Shown: positions 8,346-16,907, counted from the stretch's first letter. The stretch: DNA of 64,000 bases from Planococcus maitriensis (GCF_003289925.1 NZ_QLZQ01000001.1:186001-250000), one strand, 5' to 3'. Numbers and translations: made by a program. Notes: generated by a model not told the origin, from the sequence alone.

Positions 8346-9445
8346 GAATAATGCCTGCCTTTCCATGTATAGGGCTCATTCTTCAAGGATTTTTTCATGG
8401 CCGTCAGCAGTACCGCGAGCATGGCTGCCGCTTGGAGCGGGATGAGAAATGCCAAATACCAGCGCTGGTTGGTCACCATGTCGACATACCAGCGCTGCAA
8501 AACGGTCAGTACGTAGGGCACGAGCCAGATCCAGTTGGCCGTCATAAGGCCGGCTGCTGCGAGAAACAACGGGAAGATGTAAAAGACGCTGTAAAACAAG
8601 GTCAGGAGGAGGGCGATCAACGGCGAACGCCCGATCCCGGTGTAGCTGTTCTTTAGGAAGCCTTCCCATACTTCCGCTGGCGTTTCGTACATCCGGCATT
8701 TGACCGATGCGGTGATGTTGGCGAGCAGCACTTTATGGCCTGCTTGCTTCAAGGTGTGCGCAATATGTACATCTTCCACGAGTGAGGTGCGCACCGCTTC
8801 ATGCCCGCCGATTGCATCATATGCTTTTCGCTCGAATGCCATCCACATGCCGTTTGCCGCGGTAGCCGCCGGGAATTTTGCGTAATTCGCCAGCGCCAAT
8901 GGCAAGTGGAACAAAATGACGAAATGAAGCATCGGCACAAGCAATTTGCTCAAGAACACCGGCACTTCAAAAGCAGGGAAGCCCGACAATAAGGCGGCCC
9001 CCCGCTTTTCCATCAAGTCGAGTGTCTGCCGCACCGCCTGCTTGCGGAAGCGGACATCGGCATCGACGAAGAATAAGTAATCGCCGGAAGCGTGTTTCTG
9101 CAGCTGATGGCAGGCGTGGACTTTGCCGACCCACCCGTCAGGCAATTCGACGCCCTGCAGGACGGTGAAGCGCTTGTCGCCTGCGATTTCCCGGTCGAGT
9201 GCCGCTTGGGTGCCGTCGGTCGACTGGTCGTTCAACAGGATGAATTCGGCCTTTTCCCAGTCGGTCTCTTTCAATGAGCGGACAATCGTCGGCACATTGC
9301 GTTCTTCGTTGCGCATCGGCACAAGAATGGATACGGATGGCTCTGCTTTCACTGCAGGCTGTTTGGGCAGCGCTGGCAGAAACAGGCGGTTGAAGGCGAT
9401 CCACAAGAAAAAGGCGATATGGATGACGATCAAAGCCGTAATCAT
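8342..9445 (-). CDS. crtQ: Carotenoid glycosyltransferase, family 2 (CrtQ-like)
   Basis: Membrane-bound GT-A glycosyltransferase (367 aa). It has one N-terminal membrane segment (about 3-25), a family 2 catalytic domain with ILVPMRNEERNV, NDQSTDG and the DxD-type VDADV, a VEDVH motif (acceptor side), and two or three C-terminal membrane segments. This layout is that of CrtQ, which glucosylates the carotenoid acid in staphyloxanthin synthesis. ATG 9445 has AAAGGAGG 8 bases upstream and overlaps the acyltransferase stop; the longer upstream frame is rejected because it runs inside that gene. The exact acceptor (C-4 acid or a hydroxyl) is unknown. Confidence 0.8.
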   Translation of the reverse strand: MITALIVIHIAFFLWIAFNRLFLPALPKQPAVKAEPSVSILVPMRNEERNVPTIVRSLKETDWEKAEFILLNDQSTDGTQAALDREIAGDKRFTVLQGVELPDGWVGKVHACHQLQKHASGDYLFFVDADVRFRKQAVRQTLDLMEKRGAALLSGFPAFEVPVFLSKLLVPMLHFVILFHLPLALANYAKFPAATAANGMWMAFERKAYDAIGGHEAVRTSLVEDVHIAHTLKQAGHKVLLANITASVKCRMYETPAEVWEGFLKNSYTGIGRSPLIALLLTLFYSVFYIFPLFLAAAGLMTANWIWLVPYVLTVLQRWYVDMVTNQRWYLAFLIPLQAAAMLAVLLTAMKKSLKNEPYTWKGRHYS

Positions 9446-10119
9446 GGTTTGCGCCTCCTTTTCAGCATCTCTTGGAATTCTCCGTAATTCTCTTCGAGCA
9501 CTTCCTGTTTCAACCGGTCGAGCGCGGCGGTTTCCCGCTCCTGCAGCCATAAGGTCCTGTCGTGTCTGGAGCCCGCGGGAATGTCATCGAGTCTCAGGCT
9601 GTCGCCTTGGTCGATCCACACTTCGGGATGTTTTTCGCGGCGCATTGAATAATAAAAGCGTACCGGAACAAGTGGAATCTCCGGGCATTTCTCCATCAAA
9701 TACAGGACGCCTGTATGAAATTCCAGCGGGCGGGTCTCCAAATGGTATTCATCGCCTTGCGGAAACAGGATGACCGTTTTGCCTTGTTTCAATAACTTCT
9801 CGGCATAGCGCAGTGAAGCCAAAATATCTTTCGGGTTGCTGCGGTCGATCGAAAAAGCGCCAAGCCGGCGGAAAAAAGGAAATTCCTTCAGCCCGCGTTC
9901 GTGCATCATGATATGGACGTCCAAGTTCCAGGCGCGCCGGTTCAGGAAAAAGAACAACAACCCGTCCCACCAGGAGCTGTGATTTGAAATGATCAGCGCC
10001 GGGCCTCCAGGCGGGCGGATGTTCCGGCCATAAAGGTGGGAAAAAGACCGATGGATCGACGGCATCAAATACATTGCGAATGCGCGTTCAAAAAGCGCTG
10101 ATTTTTTCGCCTGGATCAT
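9442..10119 (-). CDS. Lysophospholipid-type acyltransferase (probable carotenoid glycoside acyltransferase)
   Basis: PlsC/AGPAT-family O-acyltransferase, 225 aa. Motif I NHSSWWD (HX4D catalytic pair), motif II region RRLGAFSIDR and motif III FPQGDEY are visible. Position between the glycosyltransferase and the CruF-like gene suggests it esterifies a fatty acid onto the carotenoid glycoside, the job done in Staphylococcus by the unrelated membrane enzyme CrtO. A classical phospholipid role remains possible. ATG 10119 overlaps the upstream stop (ATGA); longer starts at 10137 or 10191 exist in frame. Confidence 0.75.
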   Translation of the reverse strand: MIQAKKSALFERAFAMYLMPSIHRSFSHLYGRNIRPPGGPALIISNHSSWWDGLLFFFLNRRAWNLDVHIMMHERGLKEFPFFRRLGAFSIDRSNPKDILASLRYAEKLLKQGKTVILFPQGDEYHLETRPLEFHTGVLYLMEKCPEIPLVPVRFYYSMRREKHPEVWIDQGDSLRLDDIPAGSRHDRTLWLQERETAALDRLKQEVLEENYGEFQEMLKRRRKP

Positions 10120-10868
10120 TGCGGGCGCCTCTTCCATGCCAAGGCAACGATCGCTGCCGTGAGGACGGAGGTCAATAGGGCTGCCAGCCATAAGCCGCCG
10201 ATCATCCCAAGCAGTACGAACAAGGCGATCATCAATACATACAAGAGGGCCATGCGCTTTTCGGGCTGTCCAGCCGATACTTCAAGCCCCTTCATCTTGA
10301 ATGCCGCATCAAGGACAAGGTGAAGGGCGAACGCCACGATAAACCAGCCGGTGAAATTGGTCCAGGGGATTCCATAGTAGAACCCTGTAACTTCCCATAG
10401 CCAATAGCCCTTTACTTTATAGGCAACCGGATCGATGATCAAGTCGATGATGACCGCTGCCACGCCTCCGGCAACTGCGTAAAGAAGGCCGCCGGCTGGC
10501 ACGATCCATCGCGCGATGACGTGGCTTGTCGCCATGACCATAAGCCAGGCAAACCCGATCGCGATCGGGACGCCGAAGACATTCGGTGCGAAACGGTCGG
10601 TGTAGTCATACGACCCGAACAAGAAACCGCTGTCTGCGCCAGCCCATTCGACGATGAAAGTCGAGAAGAAAATGAGCACGCCGACCGACCCGCCGACTGC
10701 AGGGCCGAAGCGCCGCCATAAGTAAAGGAAGCCGAGTGTTCCGGCCAGAATGAGGAAAAAGGCATTTGCCCATTCCAGCCAAGGCGGCAATAGGTCGAAA
10801 CTCAGCAGGATGACGCCGCAGACATACCAAAAAATGAATAGCTTGAAAATCCGATTTTCCCATTTCAC
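10116..10868 (-). CDS. Carotenoid biosynthesis membrane protein, DUF422/CruF-like
   Basis: Polytopic membrane protein with about seven hydrophobic segments and the DUF422 pattern: GSYDYTDRFAPNVFGVPIAIGFAW, AVIIDLIIDPVA, WEVTGFYYGIPWTNFTGWF. CruF members hydrate the terminal C-1',2' double bond of acyclic carotenoid ends. In a C30 pathway the same chemistry would give a tertiary hydroxyl that the neighbouring glycosyltransferase could use. GTG 10868 is preferred because GGGGTG lies 6 bases upstream; an ATG at 10913 sits over the promoter repeat. First gene of the minus-strand operon. The hydratase function is inferred. Confidence 0.75.
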   Translation of the reverse strand: MKWENRIFKLFIFWYVCGVILLSFDLLPPWLEWANAFFLILAGTLGFLYLWRRFGPAVGGSVGVLIFFSTFIVEWAGADSGFLFGSYDYTDRFAPNVFGVPIAIGFAWLMVMATSHVIARWIVPAGGLLYAVAGGVAAVIIDLIIDPVAYKVKGYWLWEVTGFYYGIPWTNFTGWFIVAFALHLVLDAAFKMKGLEVSAGQPEKRMALLYVLMIALFVLLGMIGGLWLAALLTSVLTAAIVALAWKRRPQ

Positions 10869-10890
10869 GAACAGCACCCCATCTAAATTA

Positions 10891-10910
10891 GTTATACAAA
10901 TAGTGTACAA
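10891..10910 (-). promoter_or_regulatory. Direct-repeat operator/promoter of the minus-strand crt operon
   Basis: On the minus strand, TTGTACA and TTGTATA occur 11 bp apart and are followed by AC, the same layout as 2943-2962 before crtN. The two carotenoid operons therefore share a site of CarH/LitR-like architecture 23 to 42 bases before the GTG start. Confidence 0.6.
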
Positions 10911-11062
10911 CAATAGCTGGAAAAGGAGAAAGAAAAGGACAGGGCAGTTGGCATGCGGGGGGATAAAAGTTTTTGTCTTGTGTATTTTTGCTGTAACACG
11001 TGGTCTGGGGGTATATTCATGAGGAAAATGACATAAACAATAGCAGAATTTTCAGCAAAATA

Positions 11063-11080
11063 TTGCAGGGAATCCTGCAA
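11063..11080. promoter_or_regulatory. Palindrome before the RpiR regulator gene
   Basis: Perfect inverted repeat TTGCAGG-GAAT-CCTGCAA 56 bases before the regulator start. The half-site TTGCAGG recurs at 11985-11991, ahead of the ABC transporter genes. A likely autoregulatory operator; binding is inferred. Confidence 0.45.
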
Positions 11081-11135
11081 AAGTATATACTAAATGACAA
11101 GCAACTAAGCGTGTTCTTGCGATGGGGGAATGAAT

Positions 11136-11975
11136 ATGCAGGATTTACTGCGAAATGTGTCAGCTTCTTATAAAGACTTCAGTGCCAGGCAAAAAAAGAT
11201 TGCAGATCTCTTTTTTCGTGAACCGATTTTCATCGCTTTTTCGCCCGCATTGGAAGTGGGCAAGCGCGTACAGGTCAGCGAGTCGACCGTCATCAGGTGG
11301 ACCCAGAAGCTCGGTTACAGGGGTTATACAGAATTTCAGCACACGCTTCAGCGGAAGCTTGCAGAGGAACGGCTGGACAATGCGCAGCAGGAACAGCCTG
11401 CCGGTGCGGACCAGTCATTTCTTGAAAACCTGCTCGATGCAGACATCACCAGTATCCTGAAGCTCAAGCAAACGATCGATGAAGAAAATTTGTTGCAAGT
11501 GGTGGACCGCATCAGCAAATCTGAACGGCGCTACGTCACTGGCAATTTCTTCGATTTCGGCTTAGCCCAATGGTTCGGGGGCTGGCTTGGCAGTGCGCTC
11601 GGGAATACAGCGATGATGCAGCCTGGCACGGCCGCTTACTATGGGCAAATGGCGGAACTCGGGCCGCATGATACGATCATCGCGTTCGCGTTCCCGCGCT
11701 ATACGCGAACCTTGATGGATACATTGGAGCAAGCGAAGCGCAAGGGGGCGGAAGTGATTGTCTTGACAGATAGCGAGGAATCACCGGCCGCGAAAAGTGC
11801 CGATAATGTGCTCGTCGTTTCCGTCAATGCGAACCTGAATATCGATTCCTATACAGCGGTCCATGCGTTATTGACTTCCGTCATGCGTTTTGTCTATGTC
11901 AAAGAACATGCAAAAGTGAAAGAGAAACTGGCGCAGCTTGAAGCGGCTTACACGGATCAGGATATTTTCATATGA
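11136..11975 (+). CDS. MurR/RpiR-family transcriptional regulator
   Basis: DNA-binding regulator of 279 aa with an N-terminal HTH_6 helix-turn-helix domain (about 1-75, VSESTVIRWTQKLGYRGYTEFQ) and a SIS sugar-isomerase-like domain (about 120-250). SIS domains usually bind phosphosugars. The usual ligand-loop residues are not obvious (YVTGNFFDFGLAQW replaces the common GxGxS), so the effector may not be a sugar phosphate. ATG 11136 lies 7 bases after GGGGG; ATG 11130 is too close to it. Immediately upstream of an amino acid ABC transporter, which it may control. Confidence 0.82.
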   Translation: MQDLLRNVSASYKDFSARQKKIADLFFREPIFIAFSPALEVGKRVQVSESTVIRWTQKLGYRGYTEFQHTLQRKLAEERLDNAQQEQPAGADQSFLENLLDADITSILKLKQTIDEENLLQVVDRISKSERRYVTGNFFDFGLAQWFGGWLGSALGNTAMMQPGTAAYYGQMAELGPHDTIIAFAFPRYTRTLMDTLEQAKRKGAEVIVLTDSEESPAAKSADNVLVVSVNANLNIDSYTAVHALLTSVMRFVYVKEHAKVKEKLAQLEAAYTDQDIFI

Positions 11976-12048
11976 CATAACTCATTGCAGGCACGTCCCG
12001 AATCGCTCAGGCGTTTTGGTCAAACATACACGAAAAGGGGAGAGCAAG

Positions 12049-12888
12049 ATGAATAGAAAATTTACAACGGCAGGCGTAATTTTAACGGCAGGCATGCTTT
12101 TGGCAGCCTGTGGATCGGATGACTCAACCACCGGCTCGGAAGGATCAAGCGAAGGGGCGGCAGGAAGCGATTTGAACCTTCTGGAAGAAGGCAAGTTCAC
12201 GACTGCATCAAGCGGTTTGTACAAGCCGTTCAACTATGAGGAAGGCGGCAACTTGACCGGTTTCGATATTGAGATCGGCAACGCCATCGCAGAAGAAATG
12301 GGGCTTGAGCCAAACCCGGTGACGACGCCTTGGGAAACGATCATCCAAGGGTTGACCACCAACCGCTTCGATGCGATCTTGGGATCGATGGCCATCACGG
12401 AAGAGCGTGAAGAGCAAGTCGCTTTCTCGGACCCGTACTACTACTCAGGGGGCGTGATCTTCGTCCGCGAAGGCAATACGGAAATCCAGTCGGAAGAAGA
12501 TCTTGAAGGCGCAACCATCGGCGTAGTCGGCCAAAGTACGTACGATACAGCGGCACAGAAATACACGGATGATATCCAATACTACAATAGTGACGTTGTC
12601 GCTTTGCAGGATTTAACGGTTGAAGGCCGTTTGGATGCCGTCATCACGGCAGACGTTGTCGGCTTTGAAGCACAGAATGCAGGGCTTGAAATCGAAATGG
12701 TCGGCGATCCGCTATGGATCGAGCAGGCAGCTGTAGCGGTGCGCCCTGAAGACGAGGAATTGCTCGCGGCGATCAATGAAGCCTTGGCGGCCATCATCGA
12801 AGATGGAACGTACACAGAGATTTCGGAAAAATGGTTTGGGCGCGATCTCCTCGATGTCGATCTTGAAGGCATCGAAATTCTCAATTAA
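12049..12888 (+). CDS. Amino acid ABC transporter substrate-binding lipoprotein
   Basis: Lipoprotein receptor of the SBP_bac_3 (polar amino acid) family, 279 aa. The lipobox LLAAC puts the lipidated Cys at about residue 20, followed by an acidic/Ser-rich linker and then the domain starting LLEEGKFTTASSGLYKPFNYEE and GFDIEIGNAIAEEMGL. Such receptors bind the side-chain-bearing amino acid between two lobes. The substrate is not predictable here (glutamine, arginine, cystine are all possible). ATG 12049 follows AAAAGGGGAGAG; the frame extends upstream without a better start. Followed by permease and ATPase genes in one operon. Confidence 0.87.
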   Translation: MNRKFTTAGVILTAGMLLAACGSDDSTTGSEGSSEGAAGSDLNLLEEGKFTTASSGLYKPFNYEEGGNLTGFDIEIGNAIAEEMGLEPNPVTTPWETIIQGLTTNRFDAILGSMAITEEREEQVAFSDPYYYSGGVIFVREGNTEIQSEEDLEGATIGVVGQSTYDTAAQKYTDDIQYYNSDVVALQDLTVEGRLDAVITADVVGFEAQNAGLEIEMVGDPLWIEQAAVAVRPEDEELLAAINEALAAIIEDGTYTEISEKWFGRDLLDVDLEGIEILN

Positions 12889-12919
12889 AAACAGCTGGGG
12901 ATAGAAGGGGGATTCGTCT

Positions 12920-13588
12920 ATGTTTGAATTGTTCGGGACAGTTTTTGAAGTGTTTATGCGGACATATCCGGGCTTCCTTGAGGCTACGGTCGTCACGCTT
13001 CAATTAACGGCGGTCGGCGTCATTCTGGGGACGCTCATCGGCCTAGTGTTTGCTTTGATGAAGATTTCAGGATCCAAAATCCTGCAAGGCATCGCCAATG
13101 TCTATATCACGATCATCCGCGGCACGCCGTTGATCGTACAGATCATGTTCTTGTACTTCGGGATCGTGGAAATCTATACGATGTCGAACTTCTGGGCAGG
13201 CGCCATCGCGCTCGGCGTCCATAACGGCGCCTATATCGCGGAGATTTTCCGCGGGGCGATCCAAGGGGTGGACCCAGGGCAACGCGAAGCGAGTATGTCG
13301 CTCGGGATGAACCGCAAGCAGACGATGCAGCGGATCGTATTCCCGCAGGCGCTGCGGCGCTCCATCCCGCCGCTCGGCAACCAGTTCATCATCACGCTGA
13401 AAGATTCGTCGCTTGTCTATATCATCGGCGTCGCGGAGATTTTCTCCCTCGCTAACCGGGAAGCGGCACAATCATTCCAGCCGTTTGAATCGTTCATTGT
13501 CGTTGCGCTTTATTACCTGGTGCTCGTCATGATCTTCACGTACTTGCTGCGCTGGTATGAAAACCGGCTTGATGTGGACAAAACCTAA
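12920..13588 (+). CDS. Amino acid ABC transporter permease (HisM/GlnP family)
   Basis: Inner-membrane permease of 222 aa with about five membrane segments. It has the EAA loop that docks the ATPase (about 135-155, REASMSLGMNRKQTMQRIVFPQALRR) and the family segment TIIRGTPLIVQIMFLYFG. Only one permease gene is present, so it probably works as a homodimer. ATG 12920 follows AGAAGGGGGATT. Confidence 0.9.
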   Translation: MFELFGTVFEVFMRTYPGFLEATVVTLQLTAVGVILGTLIGLVFALMKISGSKILQGIANVYITIIRGTPLIVQIMFLYFGIVEIYTMSNFWAGAIALGVHNGAYIAEIFRGAIQGVDPGQREASMSLGMNRKQTMQRIVFPQALRRSIPPLGNQFIITLKDSSLVYIIGVAEIFSLANREAAQSFQPFESFIVVALYYLVLVMIFTYLLRWYENRLDVDKT

Positions 13589-13600
13589 GGAGGAGCAGTT

Positions 13601-14323
13601 ATGATTATTGGAGAGAATATACACAAATCCTTTGGTGATCTCGAGGTGTTGAAGGGCGTGGATCTCCACGTCCAGCCCCAAGAGGTGGTTGTTCTGGTCG
13701 GGGTCAGCGGATCCGGCAAAAGTACGCTGCTCAGATGCTTTAACTTCCTGGAGATGATCAACGAAGGATCCATCACGATCGACGGCAAGAAAGTCGATCC
13801 GAAAAAAGATAATTTGACGAAGATCCGTGCCGAAGTGGGCATGGTCTTCCAGCATTTCAACCTTTTCCCGCATAAGACGGTGCTCGAGAATGTCATCGAA
13901 GCACCCATTACGGTCAAGAAAATGAACAAGGAAAAAGCGAAAAAGCTTGGCCTGGAACTATTGGAGAAAGTCGGCTTGAGCGACAAGGCGGATGTCTACC
14001 CGAGCAAACTATCAGGCGGGCAGAAGCAGCGCGTCGCCATCGCCCGCTCGCTTGCGATGGAACCGAAAGTGATGCTCTTTGACGAGCCGACTTCAGCGCT
14101 CGACCCGGAACTTGTCGGGGAAGTGCTCCAGGTCATGAAGCAGCTCGCTGAAGAAGGCATGACGATGGTCGTCGTGACACACGAGATGAAATTCGCCAAG
14201 GAAGTGGCCGACCGTATCATCATGATCGACCAAGGAACCATCATCGAATCCGCGGACCCGAAGACCTTCTTCGGAAATCCGCAGCATGAACGGACACGCC
14301 AATTCATCCAATTGGTTGAATGA
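13601..14323 (+). CDS. Amino acid ABC transporter ATP-binding protein (GlnQ family)
   Basis: ABC ATPase of 240 aa with Walker [11 protein letters not shown]-loop [12 protein letters not shown], signature LSGGQKQR, Walker [13 protein letters not shown] and switch VTHEMKFA. Energises the importer encoded just upstream. ATG 13601 follows AAGGAGGAGC by 6 bases. The operon ends at a strong terminator shared with the converging lipoprotein gene. Confidence 0.92.
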   Translation: MIIGENIHKSFGDLEVLKGVDLHVQPQEVVVLVGVSGSGKSTLLRCFNFLEMINEGSITIDGKKVDPKKDNLTKIRAEVGMVFQHFNLFPHKTVLENVIEAPITVKKMNKEKAKKLGLELLEKVGLSDKADVYPSKLSGGQKQRVAIARSLAMEPKVMLFDEPTSALDPELVGEVLQVMKQLAEEGMTMVVVTHEMKFAKEVADRIIMIDQGTIIESADPKTFFGNPQHERTRQFIQLVE

Positions 14324-14364
14324 GCGTTTCGCCGGCCGGCAAATCGTTTATCCCGTATAGCTGA

Positions 14365-14403
14365 CAAAAAAACCAGATCCGGAAGAACCGGATCTGGTTT
14401 TTT
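14365..14403. terminator. Bidirectional terminator
   Basis: AAACCAGATCCGG / CCGGATCTGGTTT with loop AAGAA, flanked by an A-run and a T-run. It lies between the ABC operon (+) and the SurA-like gene (-). Confidence 0.93.
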
Positions 14404-14406
14404 GTA

Positions 14407-15177
14407 TTAAAGATTAATGGTGACGTCCGCTTTTTCACGGAGTTCGGCTACAAGCATTTGGGTCGCTTCGTTTTCTTTTTGCATTTTGACTTGTTCTTCA
14501 AGTTCCGGTTTCAGTTCTTCAAAAGCAGGGAGTTCTTCCTCACTGCCCATTTGTTCCTGCTGGGCTTTGACTTGCTCATAGGCTGCTTCCAATTCCTCGT
14601 TGCTTGGGTCGGTATTGCCGGCCGATTGAGCGATCAATTGGTCCACTTTCACTTGCGTTTCGATTTGGGACATGACTTCTTCTTCTGGCATGCCCTGATC
14701 GTTCAAGGCTGACAGGAATTCATCTTTTGATTCGAGCCCGTTTTGCTGTGCCAACTGTTCCAAGGTCTTGTCCACTTCTTCATCGGATGCGGTAAGTTCT
14801 TGCTTTTCAGCTTCCTGGATGAGCAATTTCTGGCCGACCATGCTTTCCGCCAATTGATTTTTCAATTGAGTCTGGTCGATTTCCTGGCCGGACATTTGGG
14901 CTTGCATGGCCGCTTGCTGGAATTGCCCTGTATAGGCTGTTTCGAATTCCTCTTTGCTGACTTCTTCATCGTTCACTTGTGCCACGACATCAGGGATGCC
15001 TTCCAAGTCAGGCTCAGGCATTTCGGGCTGCCCGGCACTTTCCTCGCCGCTTTGGGCTTGTTCTTGCGTTTCAGGTTGCGCGTTTTCGTTTTCTGCGGAT
15101 TCATCGGCACCGCCGCATGCTGACAAGACGATGAGCGATGTACCGAGGGATAGGCCTAAAAACCATTTCTTGATCAT
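14407..15177 (-). CDS. SurA N-terminal domain lipoprotein (chaperone/foldase-like)
   Basis: Lipoprotein of 256 aa. Signal peptide with lipobox LSAC (Cys about residue 18), then a long Glu/Gln/Ser-rich linker (about 20-60), then a SurA_N_3-type helical domain (VVAQVNDEEVSKEEFETAYTGQFQQ) and a charged helical C-terminus. It lacks a parvulin PPIase domain, so it would act as a holdase chaperone at the membrane-wall interface rather than an isomerase like PrsA. ATG 15177 is 7 bases after AAGGAG. The very long upstream extension of the frame is rejected because it crosses the CBS gene on the other strand. Confidence 0.75.
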   Translation of the reverse strand: MIKKWFLGLSLGTSLIVLSACGGADESAENENAQPETQEQAQSGEESAGQPEMPEPDLEGIPDVVAQVNDEEVSKEEFETAYTGQFQQAAMQAQMSGQEIDQTQLKNQLAESMVGQKLLIQEAEKQELTASDEEVDKTLEQLAQQNGLESKDEFLSALNDQGMPEEEVMSQIETQVKVDQLIAQSAGNTDPSNEELEAAYEQVKAQQEQMGSEEELPAFEELKPELEEQVKMQKENEATQMLVAELREKADVTINL

Positions 15178-15391
15178 TGTCATTCTCCTTCCAACGCATA
15201 ATGTCCGGTAGTGTAACATAGCCCCGGATTCGATGGAAAGCAGGAACCCTTTAAAGTCTGTGTGAGTTCCGAAAAACAAATGGCGACCGGGATCCAGAGG
15301 GACAAAACCCGGTTTCTTTTGGCGATTGACGTTTTCAGTTCCGAAAAGAGGATAAAGACTATTAATAGAGTGAATTCGAGGAGGAGACGGC

Positions 15392-15817
15392 ATGAAAATA
15401 GCGGAAATCATGACAACTGATGTAGAAACTTGCCCGCCGGATGTGACGATCCAGGACATTGCCGCCAAGATGCGTGAAATAAATGTCGGTTCGATTCCGA
15501 TCTGTGAAGAAGGAAAGATTGTCGGCATCGTCACAGACCGCGATATCGTCTTGAGGGGCATTGCGGAAGAACTGGAAATGGACGCACCCATTTCAGAAAT
15601 TCTTTCGGAAACCTTGATTACCGGAACGGGAGAGATGCTGGTCGAGGAAGCGGCTTCTTTGATGGCCATGCACCAAATCCGGCGTTTGCCGATTGTGCGC
15701 AATGAACAGATTATCGGCATCGTTTCCCTGGGGGATATTGCGGTAAGGGGAAAGACGCCGCAAGAAGCGGAAACGGCGCTTGAAAAAGTTTCAGAACCGG
15801 CGAAGCCGCGGCGATGA
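15392..15817 (+). CDS. Tandem CBS-domain protein
   Basis: 141 aa made of two CBS motifs (about 1-60 and 70-125), with the pattern IMTTDVETCPPDVTIQDIAAKMREINVGSIPICEEGKIVGIVTDRDIVLRG. CBS pairs bind adenine nucleotides and sense energy state; free-standing versions like B. subtilis YhcV have no known partner. ATG 15392 follows GAGGAGGAGAC. It is 30 bases ahead of a small cupin gene and is probably co-transcribed with it. Confidence 0.88.
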   Translation: MKIAEIMTTDVETCPPDVTIQDIAAKMREINVGSIPICEEGKIVGIVTDRDIVLRGIAEELEMDAPISEILSETLITGTGEMLVEEAASLMAMHQIRRLPIVRNEQIIGIVSLGDIAVRGKTPQEAETALEKVSEPAKPRR

Positions 15818-15847
15818 GCCAAGCGGAGTCGAGAAAGGAGGCGTGAA

Positions 15848-16147
15848 ATGGAGACCAAAGAAACCCCGAATGTATTGGGAGAGAAGGCGAAGAAAAGCGC
15901 AGCGGTGCTGAAGATGGCCAATGCCAAAGTGATGAACATCCAATTGCGTGAAGGTGAAGCCATCCCGGAGCATAATGCGGACGCAGAAGTCGTCATTGTC
16001 GTACGGAAAGGGCGGGTGCATTTCACATCGGAAGGCAGCACGGTCGAGGCGACGCCCGAAAACGTACTGCATCTGGCCCCGATGGAAAATCATCAGCTGT
16101 TGGCAGCGGAAGACAGCGACTTGCTGGTATTTCAGATTAAAGCATAA
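15848..16147 (+). CDS. Small cupin-fold protein
   Basis: 99 aa single cupin barrel with REGEAIPEHNADAEVVIVVRKGRVHF resembling cupin motif 1 and APMENHQLLAAEDSDLLVFQ resembling motif 2. The usual first metal-ligand pair HxH is reduced to one His (PEHNAD) and a His occurs in motif 2 (ENHQ), so metal binding is uncertain. ATG 15848 follows AAAGGAGGCGTGAA. Function unknown; operon partner of the CBS protein. Confidence 0.8.
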   Translation: METKETPNVLGEKAKKSAAVLKMANAKVMNIQLREGEAIPEHNADAEVVIVVRKGRVHFTSEGSTVEATPENVLHLAPMENHQLLAAEDSDLLVFQIKA

Positions 16148-16181
16148 AAACCTCTCGAGCTTGGGCTCGAGAGGTTTTTTT
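16146..16181. terminator. Bidirectional terminator
   Basis: AAAACCTCTCGAGC / GCTCGAGAGGTTTT with loop TTGG. It separates the cupin gene (+) and the DUF6904-like gene (-). Confidence 0.93.
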
Positions 16182-16896
16182 ACCATTCAACTTGTTCGGG
16201 ATATTCAGCCTGTATGCCGATTTCATGGATCGGCCGTTTTTCAGGGGCGGCCGCGCTGATGACTTGTTTGCGGAAGGCTTGGTAGTCGGAATCCTGCAGC
16301 GCAAGTTTCATGGCGATGGCAGATAGGCTTTTTTCACGCTGTTGCCTGTTCATGCCGATGTATTTCAAGTTCAGCATGTCTACATATTGAATGGCGTAAT
16401 CGTTGACCGAAGGGGATTTGCGGAATGCTTCCAGAATCGCCGCATATTCTTCTTTCGGCACATGGCCTTGCAGGCATTCGAGAACGAGTGCCTGGAACTT
16501 CGCAATCACCGGGGCGTAGGCATCAGCCAGCAAATCGCCGCGCTTGTCCCCGTATAGCCGGACGAAATCACGAAGTGCATAGGCTGCATACAAAAGCTCT
16601 GGCCATAGTACTTCCACTGAAAAGTAGATGTTCTTGTCAGGTGCGATAAAGCCATGCTGTTTTTTCATGTGCTCATGCAAGCCGTTGAAAACGAATTCGA
16701 CATTGCGGTCACCTTGTGCGGCGTGGCGGATTTCGTAGGAAACGCCGAGTATCCGCAAGCGCGATCCTTCATAGCCGTGGTATTCGCCTTCTTTGCCGAT
16801 GACTTTATAGATGGCTTGGTTCAATTCGTCCAAATCGAAATAATCCCCGCTGATCTTGACGCCGGTATGGTTCGGCGTGGTTTTCATGCTTAGCAT
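16180..16896 (-). CDS. DUF6904-like conserved protein
   Basis: 238 aa soluble protein without signal peptide or membrane segments. It begins MLSMKTTPNHTGVKISGDYFDLDELNQAIYKVIG and contains GYEGSRLRILGVSYEIRHAAQGDRNVEFVFNG and a helical C-terminal half. I associate this pattern with a conserved Firmicutes family (DUF6904) of unknown function. ATG 16896 has TAAGGAGG 7 bases upstream and is chosen over the internal ATG at 16887. Lies 11 bases after rluF on the same strand, so probably in its operon. Confidence 0.7.
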   Translation of the reverse strand: MLSMKTTPNHTGVKISGDYFDLDELNQAIYKVIGKEGEYHGYEGSRLRILGVSYEIRHAAQGDRNVEFVFNGLHEHMKKQHGFIAPDKNIYFSVEVLWPELLYAAYALRDFVRLYGDKRGDLLADAYAPVIAKFQALVLECLQGHVPKEEYAAILEAFRKSPSVNDYAIQYVDMLNLKYIGMNRQQREKSLSAIAMKLALQDSDYQAFRKQVISAAAPEKRPIHEIGIQAEYPEQVEW

Positions 16897-16907
16897 AAAA
16901 TGCCTCC

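Noticed and set aside
14407-16041. 544-codon minus-strand frame extending the SurA-like lipoprotein far upstream
   Set aside because: The extension crosses the CBS and cupin genes on the other strand. A clear lipoprotein signal sequence with ribosome binding site starts at 15177.
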